This document shows, piece after piece, positions 7,086 through 16,193 of a stretch of 45,733 bases of DNA. This DNA is from Thermoplasmatota archaeon. GTDB lineage: Archaea > Thermoplasmatota > E2 > UBA202 > JdFR-43. A model generated the notes under the pieces. That model was not told where the DNA came from, did not search any database, and saw nothing but the letters and a program-made list of their open reading frames with translations. The DNA lies in contig JAPDJP010000028.1 in assembly GCA_029259055.1 (NCBI GenBank), positions 1-45,733 on the forward strand, read 5' to 3'. Position numbers and translations under genes: made by a program. Within the stretch, counting starts at the first letter, position 1; the number at the start of each line of letters is the position of its first letter.

Positions 7086-7631
7086 ATGATTATTCCAAAA
7101 ATTGGAATTACTGGTTTACCGAGAGTCGGGAAGACGGAGGGACTGATAAAAGTCATAAAGAGATTAGAAAATGAATATATATTTGGAGGAATGATTACAA
7201 AGAGCATAGAAGAAAATGGGGAAAGGGTGGGTTTTAAAATCGTTGATTGGTTAACGCAGGAAGAAAAACTTTTTGCCCACATAAGCATGGAATCATCCTA
7301 TCGAGTAGGAAAATATAAAGTGAATCTGAAAATACTAGAGGAATTTGGGATACCAGCAATTAAAAAAGCCATTGAAAGCGAAAATGTTGATATTGTAGTC
7401 ATAGATGAAGTTGGAAAAATGGAACTAGAGAGCAGAAAATTTAGAGAAGTTGTTAGGGAAGCATTGGATTGTGAGAAGCCCGTTCTACTTACATTACATA
7501 AAAAATCAAGAGATTCATTACTCCAAGATATTAGGAACATGAATAATGTAAGAATCTTTGAAATTACTCCAGTAAATAGAAACTTACTTCCATACAAAAT
7601 AGAAAAATTACTTAAGGAAGGATGGCCTTAA
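7086..7631 (+). CDS. THEP1-type nucleoside-triphosphatase
   Basis: This 181-residue P-loop NTPase is of the archaeal/thermophile THEP1 family, which hydrolyses NTPs and has an AAA-like fold. Walker A is GLPRVGKTE at about residues 10-18, and Walker B is VVIDEVGKME. The strongly conserved region after the P-loop (GGMITKSIEENGERVGFKIVD) is family-typical. A TTG two codons upstream (7080) is possible, but the ATG at 7086 is better placed relative to the shared TATA box. The 3' end overlaps trm1 by 10 nt, so trm1 is translated from the same mRNA. The physiological role of the family is not established. Confidence 0.92.
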   Translation: MIIPKIGITGLPRVGKTEGLIKVIKRLENEYIFGGMITKSIEENGERVGFKIVDWLTQEEKLFAHISMESSYRVGKYKVNLKILEEFGIPAIKKAIESENVDIVVIDEVGKMELESRKFREVVREALDCEKPVLLTLHKKSRDSLLQDIRNMNNVRIFEITPVNRNLLPYKIEKLLKEGWP

Positions 7632-8716
7632 TAAAAGAAGGAAAAGCAGAGATTTTCCTCGAAAAATTTCGCCCCTATAAAGGGCCGGGCAAAAGGCAGG
7701 CGGGATTTTATAATCCAACGTTAGAAATAGATAGAGATATAAACGTTATTTTTTGTCAGTATATTGTAAAGAAAGGGGCAAGAAATTTCCTGGATGGGCT
7801 GGCATCAACTGGAATAAGAGGTATAAGAATCGTGAAGGAAGTGGAAGGAGACTTTGAAATGGATATAAACGACTTAAATAAGAAAGCTTTTGGAATCATA
7901 AAAAAGAACATAGAAATAAATGGCATCGATGCAAATGCTTTAAATGAAAATTTTTGTATTTTAATGCACAAGAAAAAATACGATTATGTTGATATCGACC
8001 CTTACGGCTCTCCCATTCCATTCCTATCCTGCTTATTTAGAGGAATAAAAAGAAAAGCATATGTATCAATAACAGCAACAGATACAGCTACTCTGTGTGG
8101 TGTTTATAAAACAGCCTGTATAAGGAAATATGGTGCGATTCCTTTAAGAGGACAATCAATGAAAGAAATTGGAATAAGAATTCTTCTAGGTTATATTGCA
8201 AGGCAGGCGGGAGGGTTTGATTATAAATTTCACCCAATTTTAAGTTATGTTTGTAGCCATTTTTTTAGGATTTATGGTTTATTAGAAAAAGGAGCAAAAA
8301 AATCAAATGAATGCATAAATAAAATTGGTTGGGTATATTGGGACAATGGATGGAAGATTTGCGAATTTGAAAAGCCCCCAGCAAAAAAATTTGCCGGCCC
8401 CTTATGGATTGGCAATCTACATGATAAAAATTTTTTAGATGAAATGCCAGAAATATTGAAAGAAAAGAAATTTAAAAGCCAGAATGAAAAAGAAATCAAA
8501 AAATTGATTACATACTTTAAAAATGAAATAATACTTCCTCCCTTATTTTATGAAAGCAATTTTATTGCTAAGGAATTAAAAAGGAAGCAACCAAAATTAA
8601 ATTATATAATAGAGAAATTGAAGGAAAAAGGATATTTAGCAGGAAGAAGCCATTTTGCATCAAATGCTTTTAAAACAAATGCACCTTATAATGATATAGT
8701 TGAAATTTGGAAATGA
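7622..8716 (+). CDS. trm1: tRNA (guanine26-N2)-dimethyltransferase Trm1
   Basis: This SAM-dependent enzyme forms m2,2G at position 26 of tRNA. The N terminus has the family pattern EGKAEIFLEKFRPYKGPGKRQAGFYNP. The SAM-binding region is FLDGLASTGIRGIR (about residues 56-69), and the catalytic loop is DIDPYGSP at 124-131. The C-terminal half holds the Trm1-specific domain with KFAGPLWIGNLHDKNF. The 364-residue length is normal for an archaeal Trm1, perhaps slightly short. It is the middle gene of the NTPase-trm1-radical SAM operon, overlapping both neighbours. Confidence 0.96.
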   Translation: MALIKEGKAEIFLEKFRPYKGPGKRQAGFYNPTLEIDRDINVIFCQYIVKKGARNFLDGLASTGIRGIRIVKEVEGDFEMDINDLNKKAFGIIKKNIEINGIDANALNENFCILMHKKKYDYVDIDPYGSPIPFLSCLFRGIKRKAYVSITATDTATLCGVYKTACIRKYGAIPLRGQSMKEIGIRILLGYIARQAGGFDYKFHPILSYVCSHFFRIYGLLEKGAKKSNECINKIGWVYWDNGWKICEFEKPPAKKFAGPLWIGNLHDKNFLDEMPEILKEKKFKSQNEKEIKKLITYFKNEIILPPLFYESNFIAKELKRKQPKLNYIIEKLKEKGYLAGRSHFASNAFKTNAPYNDIVEIWK

Positions 8717-9663
8717 TTTGTAAAATATGCGGGAAAAATATAGCAGCAGATTCAATAAAAGTTTGTAAAAAATGCATTATTGAAGGAAAGGGGAAAGAAT
8801 TCTATATGGAAGCTCATAAAAAGATTCCTTCAGAGGGCATTGAATGCTCGTTATGCGGAAATAATTGTAAAATAGGGAAGAATGAAAAAGGATTTTGTAG
8901 GTTAAGAGAAAATATAGATGGAAAATTATATAATTACTCAAATAGAGAATTTGCTATAGGAGAATTTTATTTAGATCCATTACCAACAAATTGTGTTGCA
9001 AGCTGGGTATGTAAAATGAATTATGGATACAATTTAGCGGTTTTCTATGGAGCGTGTAGCTTTGATTGCTTATTCTGTCAAAACTGGATTTATCATGAAA
9101 TGGTAGAAAGAAGATATCCTTTAATGAATATAAATGATCTTTTATTGGCGGCAGAAAAAGCCAAATGTATATGCTTTTTTGGAGGAGACCCAAGCTGTCA
9201 AATTTTACATGCTTTAGAAGTTGCAAAAAGAGTTGATAAAATAATTTGCTGGGAAACAAATGGAAATTTTGCAAAAAGATTTTTGAAGGATATAGCAAGA
9301 TATACAAATGGTATAATAAAATTTGATTTGAAAGCTTGGAATGAAAATTTACATTTTGCTTTATGTGGAGTTAGTAATAAAAATTCTTTAGAAAATTTTG
9401 AGTATTTGGCAAGGCATTGTAAAATGGCAGCAAGCACTTTATTGGTTCCATATTATATTGATAAGGAAGAAGTTTATGAAATAGCAAGTTTTATAGCAAG
9501 TATTGATGAAAGTATTCCATATACTTTATTGGCTTTTTATCCATGTTATAAAATGAGAGATTTACACAATACAACGAAAAAGCAGGCGATGGAGTGTTAT
9601 GATATGGCTATAAAAGCGGGACTCAAAAATGTAAGAATTGGTAATAAGCATTTATTGATTTAA
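8713..9663 (+). CDS. Radical SAM protein with cysteine-rich N terminus (PflA/PflX-like)
   Basis: The radical SAM motif CX3CX2C is C115, C119 and C122 (GACSFDCLFCQN). Ahead of it is a cysteine-rich region: CXXC at C3/C6 and C18/C21, then C45, C48, C52 and C62. The latter group resembles the pattern seen in uncharacterised PflX-type iron-sulfur proteins. The rest is a partial TIM barrel with FFGGDPSCQ after the cluster and ETNGNF on a later strand. I chose the ATG at 8713 because it forms an ATGA overlap with the trm1 stop; a TTG at 8707 is the alternative. Its 3' end overlaps the convergent cmk gene by 12 nt. The substrate is unknown, and a glycyl-radical partner is not seen nearby. Confidence 0.82.
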   Translation: MICKICGKNIAADSIKVCKKCIIEGKGKEFYMEAHKKIPSEGIECSLCGNNCKIGKNEKGFCRLRENIDGKLYNYSNREFAIGEFYLDPLPTNCVASWVCKMNYGYNLAVFYGACSFDCLFCQNWIYHEMVERRYPLMNINDLLLAAEKAKCICFFGGDPSCQILHALEVAKRVDKIICWETNGNFAKRFLKDIARYTNGIIKFDLKAWNENLHFALCGVSNKNSLENFEYLARHCKMAASTLLVPYYIDKEEVYEIASFIASIDESIPYTLLAFYPCYKMRDLHNTTKKQAMECYDMAIKAGLKNVRIGNKHLLI

Positions 9664-10191
9664 TTTATGCAATATTTTCTTCACTATCTCCTCTGGCTTA
9701 ATATTTGTAGTATCTATAACCATATCATATATCGTTTTATCCTCCAAATCTATTCCATAAAATTTCTTATATCTTCTTTTCTCGCTTTCCACTCTTTCCT
9801 TTGTTTCCTTCCTTTTATCATGAAATTCTCCTCCTTCTCTTTCTATTATTCTTCTAATCCTCTCTTCCTCATCGCAATCCAGCCATATTTTAAAAGCAGG
9901 AATTCTCTTTAAATGGGCAATCCATCCCGATAATCTCCCTTCCATGATTACATTTCCTTTTCTCATTATCTCTTCCTGCTTTTTGTCCAGCTCTATATCC
10001 ACTTCAGGATTTTCCTCACAATATTTTTCAAAAAGATTTAAACTCAATTTTTGTTCTTCTGCCATTTCCCTAAATAACTTTCCAACATTTATATACTCCA
10101 TATTTAGCTTTTCCGCCAAAATTTTGGCTATGGTTGTGGTGCCACTTCCCGGCAGACCACTTATTGTAATTGTTCTTTTTTTCTTATCCAT
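9652..10191 (-). CDS. cmk: Cytidylate kinase (archaeal type)
   Basis: This enzyme phosphorylates CMP/dCMP with ATP. The protein is about 179 residues with a P-loop GLPGSGTTTIAKILA. The NMP-binding segment is MEYINVGKLFREMA, and the LID region is RIIEREGGEFHDKRKETKER. The open frame continues upstream to 10308, but those extra 39 residues lie inside the DUF106 gene and lack family similarity. The ATG at 10191, with a GAGGTTA ahead of it, is the real start. The adkA-DUF106-cmk order after secY is a known archaeal arrangement. It is the last gene of the ribosomal/translocon operon. Confidence 0.92.
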   Translation of the reverse strand: MDKKKRTITISGLPGSGTTTIAKILAEKLNMEYINVGKLFREMAEEQKLSLNLFEKYCEENPEVDIELDKKQEEIMRKGNVIMEGRLSGWIAHLKRIPAFKIWLDCDEEERIRRIIEREGGEFHDKRKETKERVESEKRRYKKFYGIDLEDKTIYDMVIDTTNIKPEEIVKKILHKLNQ

Positions 10192-10778
10192 CTTAACCTC
10201 AATATTGATTGTATAACTTGGGTTAGGGGTATTGAAAGGAGCATATATAAGAGAATCCAATTTGGGAAAAGAAATGGATTGCTGAAGAGATTGATGTGAA
10301 ATTTCCATGGAGTATCAAAATAGTAATGGGGAGTGCCCTCCAGAAATTCCCATAGCCATGTAAAGATTGGAACAAAAATAATTAAAGTTATTGGCGTTAA
10401 TTTCATTTGTTTTGATGAAATCTCACTTTGTAATTTCATTATCTCAATCTGCTTCTTTTGCAATTTTTTAATCATATATTTGTTCTTACTCTTTAAAGCT
10501 TCCCTATACTTCTTTTGGAAAGCAGAAACAATATGCTGAACTTTTGCCATCTCAATCCAATTAACAGCAAAATGTCTTATTACAGCAGAAATTACAATTA
10601 CAATCGAACCAGCAATAAAAATTGTTAAAACTGGATAAGCATGTCCAAATCCGAAAAGGGGATAAAAAATATAGCCAACTGCATTTCCTAAGGCAGAGCG
10701 CAATCTGTAATCAAATATTATAAGTAAGGAAATCATGAGCAAGAGAAAAAAACCCATTGAAGATTGTTGTTTTGCCAT
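10161..10778 (-). CDS. DUF106 membrane protein, archaeal Oxa1/YidC/EMC3-superfamily insertase
   Basis: This 205-residue membrane protein has three or more hydrophobic segments: near residues 8-22, 48-68 and 127-145, plus a hydrophobic C-terminal region. Between segments two and three there is a long basic coiled-coil hairpin (about residues 75-125). This is the architecture of DUF106, the archaeal branch of the Oxa1 superfamily related to EMC3/TMCO1, which assists membrane-protein insertion. Its position between adkA and cmk downstream of secY supports a translocon-linked role. It overlaps cmk by 31 nt and follows adkA after 12 nt. Confidence 0.9.
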   Translation of the reverse strand: MAKQQSSMGFFLLLMISLLIIFDYRLRSALGNAVGYIFYPLFGFGHAYPVLTIFIAGSIVIVISAVIRHFAVNWIEMAKVQHIVSAFQKKYREALKSKNKYMIKKLQKKQIEIMKLQSEISSKQMKLTPITLIIFVPIFTWLWEFLEGTPHYYFDTPWKFHINLFSNPFLFPNWILLYMLLSIPLTQVIQSILRLRWIRKKEQLQ

Positions 10779-10790
10779 TTTATCCCCTTT

Positions 10791-11330
10791 TTACTCCCTT
10801 ATAGCTTTTAATATCTCTTCAACAGCCTCGTTAATCTTATTTTCTTTGTTCTTTATAATCTTTACTGTCGCATTTACCATTGTTGCATATGCCATTGCAG
10901 CTATCCTATTCATCAACTGATGCATTTCAATTTCTTCTATACTTTCAACATCTCTTTCCCTAATTCCTTCATCCTTTTTTCTCCTTGCCAATATTTCTTC
11001 AGGAGAAGCTTCTATTAAAATAATTCTTTTTGGATTTAATATTTTTAGAACATCATATGGTAATCCTGGCAAATAACCATATGGTGTTTTTATAGTTGAA
11101 TGAGTATCAATAATAATGTTTTCTTTTTTTGCAATCTTCTCTGCAGCTTTCTTTTGCAGTTCCAGTTGCCTTTCATATGGCAGTTTTCTCATTTCATCTC
11201 TGTTTTTAACCCCCGCCATTTCAAACATTACATCTCCAAAATTTACCACTTCTATGTCAAACTTTTCTAAAAGTTTTTTGAGAACCGTTGTTTTCCCAAC
11301 ACCCGCTATACCAGCTATTATTATTCTCAT
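10791..11330 (-). CDS. adkA: Adenylate kinase, archaeal AdkA type
   Basis: This enzyme interconverts ATP + AMP and 2 ADP. The sequence is the archaeal form, not the bacterial Adk. The P-loop is GIAGVGKTT at 7-15, then IEVVNFGDVMFEMA, an IIIDTHSTIKTPYGYLPGLP block, and ARRKKDEGIRERD in the lid region. The 179-residue length is slightly shorter than many relatives. Its start codon shares one base with the secY stop (TAATG), indicating coupled translation. Confidence 0.95.
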   Translation of the reverse strand: MRIIIAGIAGVGKTTVLKKLLEKFDIEVVNFGDVMFEMAGVKNRDEMRKLPYERQLELQKKAAEKIAKKENIIIDTHSTIKTPYGYLPGLPYDVLKILNPKRIILIEASPEEILARRKKDEGIRERDVESIEEIEMHQLMNRIAAMAYATMVNATVKIIKNKENKINEAVEEILKAIRE

Positions 11331-12865
11331 TATTCAACTCCTAAAAACTTTCTCAATACAGGATGCATTTCCATGGCCTGCTCTCTTGCAATTTCTTCAT
11401 AAAGTCTTATCACTATTCCTACGGTAAGCAATACTCCCGTTCCAGAAGTCTGACCAACTGTTCCAATTAAGTTTGCAAAAATAGCAAGCAGTCCAACTAA
11501 TGCAGAGCTTAAAATTGTTAATGCTGGAATATATCTTGCAAGCACCTTTTTCAATACCCTTGGATCCCTTCTAAAGCCGGGAATCTGCATACCAGATTGT
11601 TGAATCTGTCTTGCCACAGCATCTGGTCCCATATTTGTTGTTTCTATCCAGAATTTTCCGAAGAAAATGCAACCAACAATAAAAACTGTGCTATAAATCA
11701 ATATCCTTAAACCCATTTGCCATGGCTCATGGCCATGTAAATATCCTCTATATTTTGGATCGATCATTGGAAATAGCCAGCTATGCAAGCCATTTGGACG
11801 GCTTAAATACCAAAGAGCTCCAGCAACTGGTTGGGTGGAGCCTGCTGTATATTTTCCAATCCACCATGCTCCACCAATTATTGGTATATTATCAAGGCGA
11901 TTATATAAAAGCATGCCAAACATATTTAGATTAGCCATTAAGGCAGCCATTAGAATGACAGGAATATTTGAAGCATACATGAGGCGGAGAGGATAGCGCC
12001 CTCTTGCTCCTCTTACTCTTCCATGTGCTAATGGCAACTCAACTCTTGAAGATTCGGCATATACTACAAAGAGAAAGATTATGATTGTGCCGAGTAAGGC
12101 AACAACAGGATTAGGAGGAGAAATAAATATTTTTTCAAAACCACCTCTATTTACAAGCTCTCCCAAGGATAGCTTACTTGTTAAATAAATCGTTTTTGGA
12201 ATTGTTCCCGCTGGAGGATTTGTTGGGCTTAATGGCAATTCCCTATTTACAGGAAGCCAACTGAACATTCCGGTGACGATGGCATTTGAAACGCCCGCTG
12301 CAATGAATAACGATACTCCAGAACCAATCCCCCACTTCGATATTAATTCATCCATCCAGAAAACGATCATTGCTCCTATGAAAAGCTGTATAATTATTAT
12401 AGTTCTTGCCAACCCGCTCCCGACCATGCTAATAAGTTTTGGGCTTGGGGTTAAATAACCAAATACCTGAGGAACCGCCTCAACCAAAATCATTATTACA
12501 ACTAGAACCTTCTGAAATCCTTGATATAATGCTCTATCTTCCTCATCCTGCAAATCTAGCTTTATTATTTTCGCTCCTACAAAAAGTTGAAGTATAATGG
12601 ATGCTGTAACAATTGGTCCTATACCTAAGTGAACAATGCTTCCGCTTGCTCCAGCAATCACTGCTCTAAATCCTTCAAACATGTCCATGCTCTCTGGAGC
12701 TAATCCATAGATTAAAATTTGTGTTAGAATGTAGTATAAAATGAGGCAGGTCGTTGTCCATAGCAATTTTGTTCTAAAAGGAACATGCCCTTTAGGTTTT
12801 TTAATTGCTGGCCATCTTTCAATGATTGGCTTAAATAAATATAGCTTACTTTTTTCTTCAGCCAT
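11330..12865 (-). CDS. secY: Protein translocase subunit SecY
   Basis: This is the channel-forming subunit of the Sec translocon, 511 residues, with about ten transmembrane helices. Family patterns include the N-terminal P-x-x-RWPAIKKP helix, then GIGPIVTASIILQLFVGAKII (plug/TM2 region), ESSRVELPLAHGRVRGARGRYPLRLMYASNIPVI (the cytosolic ribosome-binding loop) and a C-terminal RLYEEIAREQAMEMHP tail. It follows uL15 with a 1-nt gap and precedes adkA, the canonical archaeal order. Confidence 0.97.
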   Translation of the reverse strand: MAEEKSKLYLFKPIIERWPAIKKPKGHVPFRTKLLWTTTCLILYYILTQILIYGLAPESMDMFEGFRAVIAGASGSIVHLGIGPIVTASIILQLFVGAKIIKLDLQDEEDRALYQGFQKVLVVIMILVEAVPQVFGYLTPSPKLISMVGSGLARTIIIIQLFIGAMIVFWMDELISKWGIGSGVSLFIAAGVSNAIVTGMFSWLPVNRELPLSPTNPPAGTIPKTIYLTSKLSLGELVNRGGFEKIFISPPNPVVALLGTIIIFLFVVYAESSRVELPLAHGRVRGARGRYPLRLMYASNIPVILMAALMANLNMFGMLLYNRLDNIPIIGGAWWIGKYTAGSTQPVAGALWYLSRPNGLHSWLFPMIDPKYRGYLHGHEPWQMGLRILIYSTVFIVGCIFFGKFWIETTNMGPDAVARQIQQSGMQIPGFRRDPRVLKKVLARYIPALTILSSALVGLLAIFANLIGTVGQTSGTGVLLTVGIVIRLYEEIAREQAMEMHPVLRKFLGVE

Positions 12866-12866
12866 A

Positions 12867-13232
12867 TTATCCCTTTATTATAACATCTCCCCCTACAGCT
12901 TTTATTTTTTCAACTGCTTTTGGTGAAGCTTCCTTTACTATTACTTTTAAGGGTTTATCTATATAGCCAGCCCCCAATAACTTATCATATCCTAACTCTA
13001 TCAAATTAACCTCACCTTCAAATTTGTTTAATTCTTCAACATTTATTATTTTTTTCTCTCTTTTTATCCCGTGTCTTGTAAATCCATGCCTACCGAATCT
13101 CCATTCTAAATGCTTGTGTTTGCACCCTCCAGCAAATCCATGCCCTCCCTTATGTCCTTTACCCCTGTGCTTTTTCTTGCTACCGTATCCACATGTCTTT
13201 GAACCACGCATTTTCTTTGTTTTCTTCCTCAT
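12867..13232 (-). CDS. rpl15: Large ribosomal subunit protein uL15
   Basis: The N-terminal half is the basic Gly/His-rich extension typical of archaeal/eukaryotic uL15 (GYGSKKKHRGKGHKGGHGFAGG). The compact C-terminal globular domain ends in VEKIKAVGGDVIIKG. At 121 residues it is on the short side for Archaea (usually about 140-150), with the middle region trimmed. It lies between uL30 (8-nt gap) and secY (1-nt gap). Confidence 0.95.
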   Translation of the reverse strand: MRKKTKKMRGSKTCGYGSKKKHRGKGHKGGHGFAGGCKHKHLEWRFGRHGFTRHGIKREKKIINVEELNKFEGEVNLIELGYDKLLGAGYIDKPLKVIVKEASPKAVEKIKAVGGDVIIKG

Positions 13233-13240
13233 TTTCTCAC

Positions 13241-13645
13241 CTATAGCATTCTTCTTATAAGCTCATTAATATCTTTTCCTCTATAACCAGCTGCACCTCC
13301 TAATTTGTAAGGCCTCTTTATGCTTTTATATCCTTTGCGAGGAGGATGTAATCTTATACAAGGATTTGTTATTTCTTTTAATTTCGTCCCTTCCTTTAAT
13401 TTATTAATTGCTTCTTCAACATTTTCAACTTTTGCTCTTTTTTCCAAAAGAAGTTTTAGTGTTTCATCATCTATTTCCCCCCATGTTACATAATCCTTAA
13501 CTTTTTGTAACATTCCCTTATAGCTTGGATTTGGATGTATAATAGTGCAACTGTTTATTCTATGTAAGTTAAGCATTTTTAATGTATCTCTTATTTCTCT
13601 ACTTGCTCCAATTGTGCTTCTTATCCTAATAACCGCATACATCAT
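13241..13645 (-). CDS. rpl30: Large ribosomal subunit protein uL30
   Basis: This 134-residue archaeal-type uL30 begins [31 protein letters not shown]. The archaeal-specific insertion and C-terminal part contain [34 protein letters not shown]. The start at 13645 forms an ATGA overlap with the uS5 stop. The next methionine (13642) is an alternative. Confidence 0.95.
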   Translation of the reverse strand: MMYAVIRIRSTIGASREIRDTLKMLNLHRINSCTIIHPNPSYKGMLQKVKDYVTWGEIDDETLKLLLEKRAKVENVEEAINKLKEGTKLKEITNPCIRLHPPRKGYKSIKRPYKLGGAAGYRGKDINELIRRML

Positions 13646-14286
13646 ATTCCACCCATTCCTGATACAATATTAAGCTTCTTTTTCATCTCTTCAGGAATCT
13701 TATAAATAGTTGTATTTCTTAAAGCATCATATACCGCTTTTGCATAATTAATAGTTGTTCTTGTCTCTCCTTTTGAAACACCCCATGCATCATTCACTCC
13801 AGCCAATCTTAAAACAACTTTTGCAACGTCTCCAACAGCCAGGCCTACACCTCGAGGAGCGGGTTTTAAAGTAACTCTTACAGAACCGCATTTCCCAGTG
13901 ACTTTAAATGGTAGGCTATGAGGCTGTCCACAACCACATTCCCATGAACCACATCCCCTACATATTTCTATTATGTTTAATTTTGCTTTCTCAACAGCTT
14001 TTCTTATTGCCATTCCAACTTCTCTATCCTTAGCTTGTCCTATGCCAACATATCCATTTTTATTCCCTACAACGACTACTACTCTAAATTTTGTTCTTCT
14101 GCCAGAGTCTGTCATCCTTTGAACCATGTTTACATCTATTACTTCATCCTCCAAGTCCGGCAATAGCATATCAACTATTTCCACTTCCCTCAAAGGCAAT
14201 CCACTTCTCAATGCCTGAGCCATGGAAGTTATTTTTCCCTCCGCCACAAGCCTTCCTAACCTTGTTTTAGGTCTCCACTCCTCCAT
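13642..14286 (-). CDS. rps5: Small ribosomal subunit protein uS5
   Basis: This 214-residue protein has the S5 double-stranded RNA-binding domain ([40 protein letters not shown]) and the C-terminal domain with the nucleotide-like loop [42 protein letters not shown] cysteine cluster typical of archaeal/eukaryotic S5 is present. It overlaps uL18 by 20 nt and uL30 by 4 nt. Confidence 0.97.
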   Translation of the reverse strand: MEEWRPKTRLGRLVAEGKITSMAQALRSGLPLREVEIVDMLLPDLEDEVIDVNMVQRMTDSGRRTKFRVVVVVGNKNGYVGIGQAKDREVGMAIRKAVEKAKLNIIEICRGCGSWECGCGQPHSLPFKVTGKCGSVRVTLKPAPRGVGLAVGDVAKVVLRLAGVNDAWGVSKGETRTTINYAKAVYDALRNTTIYKIPEEMKKKLNIVSGMGGI

Positions 14287-14767
14287 ATTCTTCCTCTATC
14301 TTATTTTTAATCTCTTTTACTTTTTCCTCAATTTCCTCATTTATATGTTTTCCATATATTCTATCTTCTGAAGGTAAAATTTCCTCTCCATACGGAACAT
14401 CTATTCCCGCATCAACCACACCTTTCAAAGCAGCAAATACTTTTGCTCCCTTACGAGGAGTATGCAAGCCTATATCTAAAACACCCTCTTTTATTCCTTT
14501 TTTTAATGCTCTTTTTCCCGCTAACAAACCAGTAAGATAAGCAGCGGGCGTATTAGATAGGCTATATGTCCATCCATATTTTCTTAAGTCGCTCCCAATT
14601 GCAGAAGCGGTGATTCTATCGCCATTGAAATCATATATTGCAAATTGCACCCTAATATTTTTATTTGATTTTCTAACAATTACACGGGGTTTACCAGATT
14701 TAAGTAAAGCCAATCTTTTTCTATAGTTTGTTTTTCCTTCCCTTCTTCTTCTGAATTTAAGCCTCAT
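14267..14767 (-). CDS. rpl18: Large ribosomal subunit protein uL18
   Basis: This 166-residue archaeal uL18 binds 5S rRNA. The N terminus ([32 protein letters not shown]) and the block [44 protein letters not shown] are family-diagnostic. It overlaps eL19 by 11 nt and uS5 by 20 nt. Confidence 0.97.
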   Translation of the reverse strand: MRLKFRRRREGKTNYRKRLALLKSGKPRVIVRKSNKNIRVQFAIYDFNGDRITASAIGSDLRKYGWTYSLSNTPAAYLTGLLAGKRALKKGIKEGVLDIGLHTPRKGAKVFAALKGVVDAGIDVPYGEEILPSEDRIYGKHINEEIEEKVKEIKNKIEEEYGGVET

Positions 14768-15221
14768 TCTCTGCCTCCTTTAATAATCCTTCTGTTATTA
14801 AATGTAGCTTAACGTGTGCTTTATCCTTGAATTGTCCTCCTTTAGCCCTCCTATAATATAAACGGTAGGTTTTTCTATCTATTAAACCTTTATCTCTCAA
14901 TTCCCTTAAATAAGCCCTAATTGGGCGTATCGTTTTTATCCATCTTCTTTTCTTTGGTAATCTTGCTGTTGCTTTGCCCTTCCTTGAACCATGTCCCCTA
15001 CGGCGCCCCTTTTTCTTTTGCATTAATCTTTTCTTTATTCTTGCCCTTGAAATTCCCTTCTTTTTTCTCGCCTTAATCAATCCCTGCTTAATCAAGTTTT
15101 TAATATCTCTCCTTGTTACCGCTTTTTCAATCTCTTCCAGATTATCTGGGTCCATCCATACTCTATGCACACCGCATTTCAGCAATTGGGCAGCCAACCT
15201 ACGTTGATTCCTTAAATCCAT
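14757..15221 (-). CDS. rpl19e: Large ribosomal subunit protein eL19
   Basis: This 154-residue eL19 begins MDLRNQRRLAAQLLKCG. A conserved VWMDPDNLEEIEKAVTRRDIKNLIKQGLI segment and the very basic KKGRRRGHGSRKGKATARLPKKRRW linker follow. It is a protein of archaeal and eukaryotic ribosomes only, so it directly supports the archaeal origin. It abuts eL32 with no gap. Confidence 0.97.
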   Translation of the reverse strand: MDLRNQRRLAAQLLKCGVHRVWMDPDNLEEIEKAVTRRDIKNLIKQGLIKARKKKGISRARIKKRLMQKKKGRRRGHGSRKGKATARLPKKRRWIKTIRPIRAYLRELRDKGLIDRKTYRLYYRRAKGGQFKDKAHVKLHLITEGLLKEAENEA

Positions 15222-15647
15222 TTACAACACCCTATTCAATACTCTAATACCCAACTCATCAGCTTTTTCAATAATTTCCATCCTTTTTTTCTTACCCACA
15301 GTATGAGCAATTCTTATAGCTTCCTTACTTGCATCTATATCTTCTAAATCCTTTACATTATAAACAAGCCTTTCTTTAAAACCAGAAGGATGCAAGCCTC
15401 TTACTTTCCGAGGCGATGAATAACCAATACGAGGAACGGGGGGACGATATTTAAAATGCCTCCTTTGTTTTGAATGCCTTCCTTTGGGGCGACGCCATTT
15501 GTCATCCAATTTTTTGAATTGCCATAATTGCTGCCTGATAAAGCGAGGTTTCTTTTTTCTTTCCTCCATTAATCTACGCATTTCATCATCTATTTGGGGC
15601 TTGATTTTCTTTTTTATTACTTCCTCTGACTTAACTTCTTCTTCCAT
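15222..15647 (-). CDS. rpl32e: Large ribosomal subunit protein eL32
   Basis: This 141-residue eL32 has a short acidic/lysine-rich N-terminal extension. The family core follows: FIRQQLWQFKKLDDKWRRPKGRHSKQRR, then VRGLHPSGFKERLVYNV and a C-terminal AHTVGKKKRMEIIEKADELGIRVLN. It is specific to archaea and eukaryotes. It starts 1 nt after uL6 ends. Confidence 0.96.
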   Translation of the reverse strand: MEEEVKSEEVIKKKIKPQIDDEMRRLMEERKKKPRFIRQQLWQFKKLDDKWRRPKGRHSKQRRHFKYRPPVPRIGYSSPRKVRGLHPSGFKERLVYNVKDLEDIDASKEAIRIAHTVGKKKRMEIIEKADELGIRVLNRVL

Positions 15648-15648
15648 T

Positions 15649-16185
15649 TTATCCTCCTTTACTAACTATATAAATGCCATCCTGGAATACTCTTACATCT
15701 CTATCTTTAACTTTTGTTGCAAATTCAATATTTGCTGCTGTTTGCCCAACTTCTTCCCTATTTATTCCTTCTATAATTACTTCATCTCCCTTTACACTTA
15801 CCTTAACATTTCCAAATATCTTTGCCCTTCTTGGATGTTTTTCTCCAAGAAAATTTTCAATGACTACTTCATTTCCTTTAACGCTTACTTTCATTGGAAA
15901 GTGTGAATAGACGATTTTCATTTTATAAACAAATCCTTCTGTTACGCCTTTAATCATATTTCTTATATGAGCTGCAAATGTACCAACTAAGGCTTTTTCC
16001 TTACGCCTTGCAAATTCACATTTTACTATTATTTTATTATCTTGTTTTTCAATTTTTATTTTTGGATGATATAATTTTCTTTCTAATTTTCCTTTTGGCC
16101 CTTCTATAATTACGAGTCCATCTTCTTTTATTTCTGCTTTTACATCTTTTGGAATTTCAACTTCTCTTTCCACTAATGGCACCAT
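15649..16185 (-). CDS. rpl6: Large ribosomal subunit protein uL6
   Basis: This 178-residue protein has two tandem L6 alpha-beta domains. The second carries the conserved [28 protein letters not shown] region and ends in [15 protein letters not shown]. It is the second gene of the operon, 8 nt downstream of uS8. Confidence 0.96.
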   Translation of the reverse strand: MVPLVEREVEIPKDVKAEIKEDGLVIIEGPKGKLERKLYHPKIKIEKQDNKIIVKCEFARRKEKALVGTFAAHIRNMIKGVTEGFVYKMKIVYSHFPMKVSVKGNEVVIENFLGEKHPRRAKIFGNVKVSVKGDEVIIEGINREEVGQTAANIEFATKVKDRDVRVFQDGIYIVSKGG

Positions 16186-16193
16186 TTTTACAC

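Noticed and set aside
10192-10308. Upstream extension of the cytidylate kinase frame
   Set aside because: Lies within DUF106, shows no kinase similarity, and a good start with a purine-rich leader exists at 10191.
15484-15910. Plus-strand open frames opposite uL6/eL32
   Set aside because: Antisense of highly conserved ribosomal protein genes; composition rich in Phe/Ser/Ile as expected for shadow frames.
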